From positions 1-60,868 of the forward strand of contig CAJULF010000014.1 in NCBI GenBank assembly GCA_910587135.1: a stretch of 60,868 nucleotides of DNA, written 5' to 3'. The notes under the pieces are model-generated. The model saw nothing but the letters and a program-made list of their open reading frames with translations, did no database searches and had not been told where the DNA came from. Every line of letters starts with the position of its first letter. The first letter of the stretch is position 1. The translations under genes were made by a program, and so were the position numbers. This document shows positions 41,486 through 50,132 of the stretch, piece by piece. This stretch comes from an uncultured Oscillospiraceae bacterium (GTDB lineage: Bacteria; Bacillota; Clostridia; Oscillospirales; Ruminococcaceae).

Positions 41486-41697
41486 ATTTTGCTCAGCCTT
41501 TCATCTCGCGCTTCTTCAAGTGTAATGTCAGCGGGAATAATGCCAATAAGAGAATCTACGATTGATCTTTTGTCAGTATTTGGTTTAGTAATTCTTGCAA
41601 TGATCTTACCGTTTTCGGTAATATACACATCCTCTGTTTCGGCAATTTTGAGGTATTTGCCAAGGTTCAATTGGAGTTCTGCTGCGGTAACAGACAT
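41482..41697 (-). CDS. Phd/YefM-type antitoxin, cassette 2
   Basis: 71 residues; VTAAELQLNLGKYLKIAETE and VYITENGKIIARITKP match the Phd fold, and the C-terminal DERLSKI matches the tail of the cassette 1 antitoxin. It overlaps the toxin start by 4 bases. It should repress the promoter at 41737-41765. Confidence 0.85.
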   Translation of the reverse strand: MSVTAAELQLNLGKYLKIAETEDVYITENGKIIARITKPNTDKRSIVDSLIGIIPADITLEEARDERLSKI

Positions 41698-41736
41698 AAG
41701 AACACCTCCCGTATAAGTTTATGTTCTTGTGTAACT

Positions 41737-41765
41737 ATTATACCACAATTAAACGGTTCTGTCAA
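41737..41765 (-). promoter_or_regulatory. Promoter of toxin-antitoxin cassette 2
   Basis: On the minus strand TTGACA (41760-41765) and TATAAT (41737-41742) are 17 bases apart, with GGGAGGTG before the antitoxin ATG. Same design as cassette 1. Confidence 0.85.
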
Positions 41766-41798
41766 GCATTTTATGCGATTTTGAAAGGAAGTGATGGA

Positions 41799-44273
41799 AT
41801 GTCCAACAATTTCGGCTTAAAAATAGGCGTAGAGGGTGAACGAGAGTTCAAGAAATCCCTGTCCGAAATAAATCAGTCGTTCAAAGTCCTCGGCTCGGAG
41901 ATGAAACTTGTCGATTCCGAGTTCGATAAAAACGATAAGTCCATTCAGGCAATTACCGCAAGAAACGAAGTTCTGAACAAGGAAATCGACGCCCAAAAGC
42001 AGAAAATTGAAACGCTCAAATCCGCACTCGACAATGCCGCCAACTCTTTTGGGGAGAACGACAGACGCACTCAAAGCTGGCAGATACAATTGAATAACGC
42101 ACAGGCGGCTTTGAACGATATGGAGCGCGAATTGTCGGATAACAACAAGGCTCTCGAAAACGCAGAAAACAGATTTGACGATGCTGCCGATGGAGCGAAA
42201 GACTTCTCCAAGGGCGTGGACAAAGCGGCAGATACGGCTGACAGCGCGGAGGGAAAGTTCTCAAAGCTCGGCGATACCGCAAAGAAAATAGGCGCGGTTC
42301 TGGGTGCCGCCGCAACAGCAATCGGGACTGCGGCAGTCGCGGCGGGCAAAAAGCTGTGGGATATGGCAAATGATGTCGGCTCGGCGGGCGATGCTATCGA
42401 CAAGACTTCGCAGAAAATCGGCATCTCGGCTGAAAGCTATCAGGAGTGGGGCTACGTTTTCGAGCGGTGCGGCGCAGATGTGAATAATCTCCAAACGGGC
42501 ATGAAAAAGCTGTCCACCGTCATAACGGACGCGGCGAGTGGTTCGGATTCAGCCGCCAAAAAGCTGTCCGCTGTCGGACTGTCTATCGAGCAGCTGAACG
42601 GCAAATCACAAGATGAGCAGCTACAGCTTGTAATTACCGCACTGCAAGGAATGGAAAGCGGCGCGGAACGCACAGCGGCGGCGAATGACTTGCTCGGCAA
42701 GTCGGCTGTGGATATGGCGGCGGTTTTGAATACTTCCGTTGAGGAAACGGAGCGTTTAAAGCAAGAAGCACAGGAATACGGTATGATAATGTCCAACGAG
42801 GCTGTGGCGGCAAGCGCGGCTTTTGAGGACAGTCTGACCAAGCTGTCGCATACCGCCGGCGGGCTAAAAAATCGCCTTGTTGGTGAGCTGCTCCCCGGAA
42901 TAACGCAGATCACAGACGGCTTGACAGACCTTATCGCGGGAAACGCATCGGCGGGAGAGGAACTTAAAAGCGGCGTTACAAGCGTTATTGGCGCAATAAA
43001 ATCGATCATTCCACAGGCTGTCACGCTTATAACATCTATCGCCGAGGCTGTTCTCGAAAGTGCGCCGGAGATCATAACGGCTTTGGCAAACGGTCTGCTT
43101 TCCGCTATTCCACAGCTTATGCCGTCACTCTCGAAGATCGTTACGGAGATCATTTCCGCGCTTGTGGACTTGCTCCCGCAAATAGTCCGAGCCGGCGCGG
43201 ATATAATCGTGTCGCTTATCGGCGGTATTTCCTCGACTATCCCTACTTTGATTCCGCAGATAGTGGAAGTAATGGTTCAGATCGTTCAGACGCTTATCGA
43301 CAATCTTCCGCTTATTCTGGACGCAGCTTTGCAGCTTATAACCGCATTGGCGCAGGGGTTGTTGGACGCGCTGCCGATATTGATAGAGTCGCTGCCGCTT
43401 ATCATTCAAGGGATTATAGACTTTCTCATCGGCGCGATCCCGCAGATAATTGAAACGGGAATACAGCTCTTGACCGCTTTAGTTGGCGCACTGCCGGACA
43501 TTGTCACGGCGATAGTCGCGGTCATTCCGCAGATAATCGAGGGTATAATAACCGCCGTTATCGGAGCAATTCCACAAATTATCGAGGCAGGAATAAAGCT
43601 GCTCATTTCTCTTGTGCAGAATTTGCCGGAAATAATAACACAGATAGTCGCGGCGATACCGCAGATAATCACAAGCGTTATAACGGCAATAATCGGTTCA
43701 ATTCCGCAGATAATTCAAGCGGGAATAGAACTGTTTGTGTCGCTAATCGCTAACTTACCGACCATAATCGTGGAAATAGTAAAGGCTGTTCCGCAGATAA
43801 TTTCCGGAATTATAAAAGCGTTTAGCGACAGCTTTGGAAAAATGGTTGAAGTTGGCGGTAATTTACTCAAGGGTATGTGGCAAGGCATATCGGACGCGGG
43901 AGCGTGGCTTTGGGATAAAATAAGCGGGTTTTTCGGCGGAATTGTAAACGGAATCAAGAGCTTCTTTGGCATACACTCGCCGTCTACGCTGTTTGCGGGG
44001 TTAGGCGATAACATGGCAAAGGGCTTGGGAATAGGCTTTGGGGATGAAATGAAAAAGGTTTCGGAGGATATGCAAAATGCAATTCCCTCCGAATTCGATA
44101 CCGATGTGAAAGCAAACTTCAACTCGGAACTTTCGGGCGGCACATCTGCTGAAACAGCTGTATTTGACGTAACTATCCCGCTCACGATAGACGGCGTAAC
44201 GCTCACAAAAGTGGTATCTCGTATTCAGTGGAGCAACGGACAGGTAACGGCTAGAAATGCGGGTGCTGTTTGA
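41799..44273 (+). CDS. Tape measure protein
   Basis: 824 residues from the ATG behind AAAGGAAGTGA. The N-terminal 150 residues are coiled coil (FKVLGSEMKLVDSEFDKNDK region). A hydrophobic Ala-rich segment follows near 175, then a long array of repeats built on IPQII...GI (IPQIIEGIITAVIGAIPQII and similar, about 400-690). The C-terminal IHSPSTLFAGLG is typical. Its length sets the tail length, roughly 120 nm by the usual 1.5 angstrom per residue rule. Confidence 0.93.
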   Translation: MSNNFGLKIGVEGEREFKKSLSEINQSFKVLGSEMKLVDSEFDKNDKSIQAITARNEVLNKEIDAQKQKIETLKSALDNAANSFGENDRRTQSWQIQLNNAQAALNDMERELSDNNKALENAENRFDDAADGAKDFSKGVDKAADTADSAEGKFSKLGDTAKKIGAVLGAAATAIGTAAVAAGKKLWDMANDVGSAGDAIDKTSQKIGISAESYQEWGYVFERCGADVNNLQTGMKKLSTVITDAASGSDSAAKKLSAVGLSIEQLNGKSQDEQLQLVITALQGMESGAERTAAANDLLGKSAVDMAAVLNTSVEETERLKQEAQEYGMIMSNEAVAASAAFEDSLTKLSHTAGGLKNRLVGELLPGITQITDGLTDLIAGNASAGEELKSGVTSVIGAIKSIIPQAVTLITSIAEAVLESAPEIITALANGLLSAIPQLMPSLSKIVTEIISALVDLLPQIVRAGADIIVSLIGGISSTIPTLIPQIVEVMVQIVQTLIDNLPLILDAALQLITALAQGLLDALPILIESLPLIIQGIIDFLIGAIPQIIETGIQLLTALVGALPDIVTAIVAVIPQIIEGIITAVIGAIPQIIEAGIKLLISLVQNLPEIITQIVAAIPQIITSVITAIIGSIPQIIQAGIELFVSLIANLPTIIVEIVKAVPQIISGIIKAFSDSFGKMVEVGGNLLKGMWQGISDAGAWLWDKISGFFGGIVNGIKSFFGIHSPSTLFAGLGDNMAKGLGIGFGDEMKKVSEDMQNAIPSEFDTDVKANFNSELSGGTSAETAVFDVTIPLTIDGVTLTKVVSRIQWSNGQVTARNAGAV

Positions 44274-44348
44274 TATAACTCTAATCAACATTATAGCCTT
44301 ACAGAAATCCGCGTCCAAAACAAAGCAAGTTGACCTGGGAGCGAAAAA

Positions 44349-46139
44349 ATGACGGAAATCATTATAACAAATTCCAAAAGCGAGAACGAGCGCCGATTTA
44401 CTCGTGTGATGTCCGCGCGGCTTTTCGACAGCCTGAACGGTGAATGTACATTTGAATTTACTGTGATGTGTTCCACGCTTTCGGCTGTTGATGTTGGCGA
44501 AAAAGTCGAATTACGCGGCGATGATTTCAATTACCTGTTTAACATAGTCAAAGTAAGTAAAAAGATGTCTGGCGGCATTGCGGCTGTCACAGTCGAGTGC
44601 GAACACAAGTCCTACGAACTCAATAATTCCGAGTACACTGTAACAAAATTTGAGTTTAACGGAACTCCGCTTGATTGCTTGACCGAATTGCTAAACGGTA
44701 CAAATCTGATAGCGGGAATTTGCGATTTTACCGTTCCTGTGGAATTGAAAATCAATCAAGAATGCACCCGCCGAGCCGCAGTAATGCAGTTAATAGCGTT
44801 ATGCGGCGGCGAGATTGAGTATGACGGTTTGTCGATAAATATTCGCCGCCACAGAGGTTCAGAAAATTACATTGAACTTATGGATGGTAAAAATGTGACA
44901 GATCTGTCGACCGAAAAAGATAGCCGCGGCGGTACGGATTCTTACGATTTGACGCTCTATAAAAATACTGATTTGCAAACGGGTGATAATGTGGACATCA
45001 CATTTCGCCCGTTTGAAATAAACGTGCAGACGCGCATTATTTCGATGAGTTTCAATCCGTATAATCGCTTTGAAATCCAAATCGAAGTCGGCGATTACAG
45101 ACCGTCTATCAACGACAGCCTGTACAAGCTGGAAAAGGAAAACAATAAAACAAATCAGTCGGTTGCCGAATCAACAGCGGCAATAAAATCCGATACAAAT
45201 AATTCCCGAATAAACATTTCGGACACCGAACAACGAATTATAAAGCTGTCTTATAACGCATACAAGGACACCTATTCCGCGTTTTGTGTGACGGTAAAAT
45301 TTGAGATAACGAAAACGGGAAATGTCATCTTTTTCACGCGGTTAGGACCTAACGAGCGTATTCGCTACATTGAGAAATTCGATGTCGGAAAGCACACAAA
45401 AACTTTCAATTATCCGTTTGTTTCGGAGAACGGCTTGAACACGGTTACTTTTCATGTGCTGACGGATGATGGTGCGGAAGGGTTTCTTCCCGTCACACAG
45501 ACTTGGGGTTATGTTATAGGTGCGGCGATCGCGGGCGACAGTCCGTGGGACGGTTACTTGGAATTTAGAGAGCACGGATTTGTTTTCGAGAAACGCAAAC
45601 ATCCGCGCAGAATTACTGCGTTCAAGGAAACGCTCATTGCGGAACTCTCGGAAATGCATAAGCGTTCTTTGCACGAAAACAAATTAATTTTCTCGGCGAG
45701 GTTTTATGAAAAGCGGCGCAAAACTCTTGAAAATACTGTGGCTCATTTCCCGACACCGGATTCACCGCAGATAAAAACTCCCCCGCCGCTAAAAGCGGAA
45801 AACATCTCGAACAGAGAGGTTTGTTTGGAACTGCGCAATCCCGTTAAAGCGGATAATATAGAGCTTTCGGCATTCAAGATGATAGTAACAACGGCAAGCG
45901 AAACGCTGAATTTAACGCCTATTTCGGCTGATTTTGGAGTGGGAAATTTCGGCAGTAAGATTTGGCTGACATTTGGAAATTCGTCAATGAAAGACAGCGT
46001 TCAGGCTATAACCGTTTTGTATGACGGAGATGTCGGAAATTTACGCGGCGCGTTTGATAACGCTCCGTGCGGCAGTTTCCAGACTTCATTTATGTATACT
46101 GAATTTGAGGAGGAACAAGATGATCAAGGGCAAGACTAA
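44349..46139 (+). CDS. Tail protein, Tal/prophage endopeptidase-tail type
   Basis: 596 residues. The first 270 residues (opening TEIIITNSKSENERRFTRVM, GGEIEYDGLSINIRRHRG) match the structural domain of tail tip proteins of Gram-positive siphoviruses; the rest (beta-rich, many short motifs) is variable and may contain the host-contact domain. It directly follows the tape measure gene; no separate distal tail gene lies between. Its end overlaps the next gene. Confidence 0.75.
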   Translation: MTEIIITNSKSENERRFTRVMSARLFDSLNGECTFEFTVMCSTLSAVDVGEKVELRGDDFNYLFNIVKVSKKMSGGIAAVTVECEHKSYELNNSEYTVTKFEFNGTPLDCLTELLNGTNLIAGICDFTVPVELKINQECTRRAAVMQLIALCGGEIEYDGLSINIRRHRGSENYIELMDGKNVTDLSTEKDSRGGTDSYDLTLYKNTDLQTGDNVDITFRPFEINVQTRIISMSFNPYNRFEIQIEVGDYRPSINDSLYKLEKENNKTNQSVAESTAAIKSDTNNSRINISDTEQRIIKLSYNAYKDTYSAFCVTVKFEITKTGNVIFFTRLGPNERIRYIEKFDVGKHTKTFNYPFVSENGLNTVTFHVLTDDGAEGFLPVTQTWGYVIGAAIAGDSPWDGYLEFREHGFVFEKRKHPRRITAFKETLIAELSEMHKRSLHENKLIFSARFYEKRRKTLENTVAHFPTPDSPQIKTPPPLKAENISNREVCLELRNPVKADNIELSAFKMIVTTASETLNLTPISADFGVGNFGSKIWLTFGNSSMKDSVQAITVLYDGDVGNLRGAFDNAPCGSFQTSFMYTEFEEEQDDQGQD

Positions 46140-47829
46140 AATACAGCTTTTCGAGGACGGGAAACTAATCTCGGAAGCACACGAAGAAAATATGATTACA
46201 AACGCAGTCGACAACATTCTGAACCCGCCCGATTATATTGAGTCGGGAATGGATTCGGAAAACGACCGCAGTTTTAATCCCTTGCGGATATTCAAAAGCA
46301 ATATCGCGGACACGGCTTTTCACGGCATTATAGTATGCCGCGATAAAATCGAGGAGAATGCCGACAATGTTATGCTCCCGTGGACGAACACGGAAATAGG
46401 TCATGCGGGGATTCCAACAACCAACACCGATTCGACAATCGGCACTTACAACGAAAATGAGAGCGGAAGAATTGACAACGGTTATCGTCACGTCTGGGAT
46501 TTTGCGTCCGATAAGGCGAACGGCGAGATCTCCTGCGTTTGTCTTACAACAAAGGACGGCGGCACGGGCGGGTATCACGATACATTTTGGAATCTGTCCA
46601 TGGGCGGAAACGACTTGAACAGCAACTCAACATCGAGCTTCAGCAGTAATTACCACACGATAGTCGGACGGTTTATTCCAAACGATGAACTTGAACTGAC
46701 GCATTACAAGTGGTTTTACATGGACAAACTCGATAACGGAAACGTTCGTCTGCTTGGGAAGAACCGTTATGACTGCGGAATTTATGAGGTAATATTCTTT
46801 GATCCGACTTCGATAAGCGTTAGCGACAAAAAACCGTTTTGCGGCATTGTGAGCGTAAAAAAGGTAATTGAAATATTTCCCGCGCCGAGTTCGATACCGG
46901 ATACATCATCGGACAAATATTTTCACGGCTCATATTTTTACGAAAACGGCTCCTACAATTCGGACAATATACCCGCAGATGAGAAAGAAAAGCTGCGGCA
47001 GAACTGGTTTGATAATCCGCAGTGGCTAGCGTTTTTCCCGTATGTAATTGGCGATGAGATACATATTATCGGGCAAGTTCAGCGGGAAATTTATCACTAT
47101 GTTTTCAATCTCACGGACTACAATCAAAAATCCAAAAAAGTGATAACCACAGATGTTGAATTGCAAAATTACGGCGCCGGGTTTCATTATGTTTACTTGA
47201 ACGGAAAGTACAAGTGGTTCTACGGTGCGGGAGTGAATGAGGATTACAATTCGGCACTCCCCGCTTTTCAATGGGGCGGGAAGTATTTCGCTGTGTCAAA
47301 ACACCCGCTGATTGACGGTTCGGAGACCGCGTCCTCGGAAAATTACGGGCAATTTAGGATTATCTCCGAAAGCGGGACTTCCGAAAACAAAACGCTCCAA
47401 TACATCAACAACGAGCGATTGTCCAATATGACGACAGCGAGTTTCTGGGGCTTTTATGTGGACGAAAGATCGAACACTCCGATTTTGATATGCGATAGCT
47501 ACAACATAAATTATTCCGCTATTGCGCTTGAAATAATCAAAAAAGATGATGGGTACGGTTGGTATAGAATGAGAGTCTCAATGCCGACTTACGGGACTTC
47601 GTACATATACTGCTACGCAAATTTCGTTAAGACAAAGGGCTTGAGTTTGCCGTATTATGTTGCTTCCGATTATCCGTATTCAAGCAACAATACATCGCAC
47701 TATTTCGGGCTTGCGCTTGGCATTTTAAAGCCCTGCCTTACCACGATAAATAACCTGTCCTCGCCTGTTCGCAAGCTGGACGGGCAGGTTATGAAAATAA
47801 CTTACGACATTGTTGACGAGGAGGAATGA
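46120..47829 (+). CDS. Tail fibre or receptor-binding protein
   Basis: 569 residues from the ATG behind GAGGAGGAACAAG, rich in Tyr, Asn, Gly and Trp with beta-strand patterns (HVWDFASDKANGEISCVC, HYKWFYMDKLDNGNVRL). The C-terminal SSPVRKLDGQVMKITYDI resembles the ends of baseplate or fibre proteins in clostridial phages. It probably binds the host surface. No enzymatic domain recognised. Confidence 0.65.
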   Translation: MIKGKTKIQLFEDGKLISEAHEENMITNAVDNILNPPDYIESGMDSENDRSFNPLRIFKSNIADTAFHGIIVCRDKIEENADNVMLPWTNTEIGHAGIPTTNTDSTIGTYNENESGRIDNGYRHVWDFASDKANGEISCVCLTTKDGGTGGYHDTFWNLSMGGNDLNSNSTSSFSSNYHTIVGRFIPNDELELTHYKWFYMDKLDNGNVRLLGKNRYDCGIYEVIFFDPTSISVSDKKPFCGIVSVKKVIEIFPAPSSIPDTSSDKYFHGSYFYENGSYNSDNIPADEKEKLRQNWFDNPQWLAFFPYVIGDEIHIIGQVQREIYHYVFNLTDYNQKSKKVITTDVELQNYGAGFHYVYLNGKYKWFYGAGVNEDYNSALPAFQWGGKYFAVSKHPLIDGSETASSENYGQFRIISESGTSENKTLQYINNERLSNMTTASFWGFYVDERSNTPILICDSYNINYSAIALEIIKKDDGYGWYRMRVSMPTYGTSYIYCYANFVKTKGLSLPYYVASDYPYSSNNTSHYFGLALGILKPCLTTINNLSSPVRKLDGQVMKITYDIVDEEE

Positions 47830-48269
47830 AAATGAAAGAATTTTGGAACACGATTCAAGGCATTTTTACGGCTTTGGGCGGCTGGCTCGGCTACTATCTC
47901 GGAGGGTGTGACGGACTGCTTATTGCCTTGATTGCTTTTGTCGTTATTGATTACATCACTGGCATGATGTGTGCAGTTATCGACAAAAAGCTGTCGAGTG
48001 CGGTCGGGTTCAAGGGCATTTGCAGAAAAGTGCTGATTTTCCTAATTGTAGGCGCGGCGCATATTCTGGATTTGTATGTTATTAAAACAGGCTCTATTTT
48101 GCGAACCGCCGTAATTTTCTTTTACATCTCGAACGAGGGAGTTTCCCTTGTGGAAAACGCGGCGCATTTGGGACTGCCCGTGCCTAAGAAGATAAAGTCG
48201 GTGCTTGAACAATTACATAATCGTGCAGAAAATGACGATAAGGAGGATGAACATAATGACGAGAATTAA
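47826..48269 (+). CDS. Holin, phage holin family 4 (toxin secretion/phage lysis type)
   Basis: 147 residues; the first ATG overlaps the fibre gene stop (ATGA). Three hydrophobic segments: GGWLGYYLGGCDGLLIALIAF, the adjacent VVIDYITGMMCAV, and VLIFLIVGAAHILDL. The KGICRKVLIFL and ISNEGVSLVENAAHLGLPVP segments are hallmarks of this family. It forms the membrane holes that release the endolysin. Confidence 0.9.
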   Translation: MKMKEFWNTIQGIFTALGGWLGYYLGGCDGLLIALIAFVVIDYITGMMCAVIDKKLSSAVGFKGICRKVLIFLIVGAAHILDLYVIKTGSILRTAVIFFYISNEGVSLVENAAHLGLPVPKKIKSVLEQLHNRAENDDKEDEHNDEN

Positions 48270-49137
48270 AGGTGTTGACATCAGTTACTGTCAAGAGGGC
48301 ATCAACTTTGCGGAACTCCAAAAGGCGGACGTGAAGTTTGCTATTATCCGCGCGGGTTTCTTCACGAAAAAGGATGTTACAATGGACAAGTTTGTGGCGG
48401 ACTGCAACAAATACGGCATTGATTACGGCTTTTATTGGTACAGCTATGCGATGAGCGTTGATGAAGCCAAAGCCGAGGCTGAAAAGTGCGTAGAGGTTAT
48501 CAAAGGGCTTACTCCCGCATATCCCGTGTTCTTCGATATGGAAGAAAAGCGTCAGATAAACGGCTTGAATAACGCAACTCGTACAGAGATGGCGAAGGCG
48601 TTCTGCGAGATTGTTCGCGCGGCGGGATTTATTCCGGGGATTTATGCAAATCCGTCCTTTATGGAGTGCTATTACAACAAGGCAGAACTTGTCGGGAAGT
48701 ACGATATCTGGCTTGCTCATTGGACAGACAGTCCCGATAAACCGTCAAAATACAACTACAATCAGACGATGTGGCAGTGGGGCTTGGATAACATTGGTGG
48801 TTATGACATTGACGGTGATATTTGTTTTGTGGATTATGCGGCGAAGAAACCAATTGCGAGTAAGACGGTTGACGAACTTGCTCGTGAAGTTATTGATGGT
48901 AAGTGGGGCAATGGCGATGACCGTAAGAAACGCTTGACCGCCGCCGGATATGATTATTATACCGTTCAGAAACGCGTTAACGAAATTCTCTACATTCCTA
49001 AAAAATCCGTTGATGAACTCGCCTGCGAGGTTATTCACGGCGATTGGGGAAACGGTGACGAGCGCAAAAAGCGGTTGACTGCTGCAGGGTATGACTACTC
49101 CGCTGTTCAAAAGCGTGTGAATGAAATGTTGAAATAA
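48256..49137 (+). CDS. Endolysin: GH25 lysozyme with two CW_7 repeats
   Basis: 293 residues from the ATG behind AGGAGG, overlapping the holin by 14 bases. The GH25 muramidase domain has GVDISYCQ (catalytic Asp), VFFDMEE (catalytic Glu/Asp) and MWQWG. Two CW_7 wall-binding repeats follow (VDELAREVIDGKWGNGDDRK and VDELACEVIHGDWGNGDERK). No signal peptide, so it depends on the holin. Confidence 0.93.
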   Translation: MTRIKGVDISYCQEGINFAELQKADVKFAIIRAGFFTKKDVTMDKFVADCNKYGIDYGFYWYSYAMSVDEAKAEAEKCVEVIKGLTPAYPVFFDMEEKRQINGLNNATRTEMAKAFCEIVRAAGFIPGIYANPSFMECYYNKAELVGKYDIWLAHWTDSPDKPSKYNYNQTMWQWGLDNIGGYDIDGDICFVDYAAKKPIASKTVDELAREVIDGKWGNGDDRKKRLTAAGYDYYTVQKRVNEILYIPKKSVDELACEVIHGDWGNGDERKKRLTAAGYDYSAVQKRVNEMLK

Positions 49138-49160
49138 GTACAGCTTGCCAGCCCGGCTCG

Positions 49161-49187
49161 GGTCGCGAGGAATTTTTCCTTGCGACC
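49161..49187 (+). terminator. Terminator at the end of the late operon
   Basis: GGTCGCGAGGAA (49161-49172) pairs with TTCCTTGCGACC (49176-49187), with outer GC-rich arms and a run of T about 20 bases on. It ends the structural/lysis transcript. Confidence 0.75.
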
Positions 49188-49350
49188 GGAGTCCGGCTGA
49201 CAGGCTGATTTTTTTCGCCCAATTTGCGCTTTTTTGTCCAGATAGATTATTGAGAAACATTCTAGGGCGGGGGAGTTAATAAGTCTTTTAATCCCCAATT
49301 ACAGAATAACTGTCCTTATAATAATAGGAACGCATTTTCGGGAGGTGATA

Positions 49351-49593
49351 ATGTTGCTCAAGAATGAATCGGTCAGCACCGAGAGAGCTTCTCTGTCTAT
49401 CGGAGAGAAGTATCTGCTCTCAATAAAAGAAGCGGCGATGTATTTCAATATCGGAGAGAAAAAGATACGCCGTCTTGCCGAGGATAATCAATGCAGCTCG
49501 GCGGACAGAAGATTTTCGGTTTATAATGGAAATCGTGTACTCATAATTCGCACAAAATTTGAGAAATTTATCGAGGAAAGTTCGGCGATTTAG
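49351..49593 (+). CDS. Excisionase-like protein 1
   Basis: 80 residues; ATG behind GGGAGGTGATA. The core LSIKEAAMYFNIGEKKIRRLAEDN is a Tn916 Xis-type winged helix (positions 24-47), and NRVLIIRTKFEKFIEESS closes it. Such proteins bend att DNA for excision. Two more genes of this family follow. A TATAAT-like sequence near 49316 may be its promoter. Confidence 0.8.
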   Translation: MLLKNESVSTERASLSIGEKYLLSIKEAAMYFNIGEKKIRRLAEDNQCSSADRRFSVYNGNRVLIIRTKFEKFIEESSAI

Positions 49594-49617
49594 TTTGATT
49601 TTCTTTGCCGCAAGTAG

Positions 49618-49646
49618 TTGCTATTTCCGTTTGAAAGAGTTAATAT
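49618..49646 (+). promoter_or_regulatory. Shared-type promoter, copy 3 (excision-integration genes)
   Basis: TTGCTA (49618-49623), 17 bases, TAATAT (49641-49646), the spacer ending AAAGAGT exactly as in copy 1. It should drive the second and third excisionase-like genes and the integrase. Confidence 0.75.
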
Positions 49647-49671
49647 AGACCTGCAAACGGAGGTGAGCATT

Positions 49672-49881
49672 ATGTCAGAGAAAAACATTCCGATAAGTGA
49701 AAAATACCTGTTATCAATAAGTGAAGCGGCGGCATATTTCAATATCGGCGAAAAGCGGCTCCGCAGACTTGCCGAGGACGACAATCGTTTCGCGATAATG
49801 AACGGAAATCGTTATCTCATCATCAGAAAGCGGTTCGAGGAGTACATTGATTCATTGACGGGGAGAGGTGAGGAGGATTGA
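49672..49881 (+). CDS. Excisionase-like protein 2
   Basis: 69 residues; ATG behind CGGAGGTGAG. LSISEAAAYFNIGEKRLRRL and NGNRYLIIRKRFEEYID make it a close paralogue of the preceding gene. It has the same Xis-type winged-helix layout and overlaps the third gene by 4 bases. Confidence 0.82.
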   Translation: MSEKNIPISEKYLLSISEAAAYFNIGEKRLRRLAEDDNRFAIMNGNRYLIIRKRFEEYIDSLTGRGEED

Positions 49882-50132
49882 AAAAGCCGGAACTATCCGA
49901 AAAAACTTACTTGAACGTTCGTGAAGCAATTGAATTATTCGGCTTGAGCGCTCGTAAATTCACTCGTTTTCTGAAGAACGGCGATCATTACAGCTTTCTG
50001 GCATATTATCACAACAGGGTCTTGATACTTCGCAAGGAATTTCAGCGTTTTCTGGAAAACGAGCCGAAAGCAAAGGAGGAGTTGTTATGCCGAGAAATCC
50101 GCAAAGACGTGATTCAAAGAGACGGCTTTTAA
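49878..50132 (+). CDS. Excisionase-like protein 3
   Basis: 84 residues from a TTG behind GAGGAGG. LNVREAIELFGLSARKFTRF and NRVLILRKEFQRFLE show the same fold but more diverged. Its last 46 bases overlap the integrase gene, so the two are translationally coupled. It may be the true directionality factor, with the others regulators. Confidence 0.72.
   Translation: MKKPELSEKTYLNVREAIELFGLSARKFTRFLKNGDHYSFLAYYHNRVLILRKEFQRFLENEPKAKEELLCREIRKDVIQRDGF

Noticed and set aside
41821..43409. Several long minus-strand frames across the tape measure gene
   Set aside because: They arise from the repetitive GC-balanced tape measure coding sequence and have no ribosome binding sites or motifs.
43080..43830. 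Tandem DNA repeats suggesting a CRISPR-like or satellite array
   Set aside because: The periodicity is in protein (IPQII units of the tape measure protein) with diverged codons; no constant repeat-spacer pattern.
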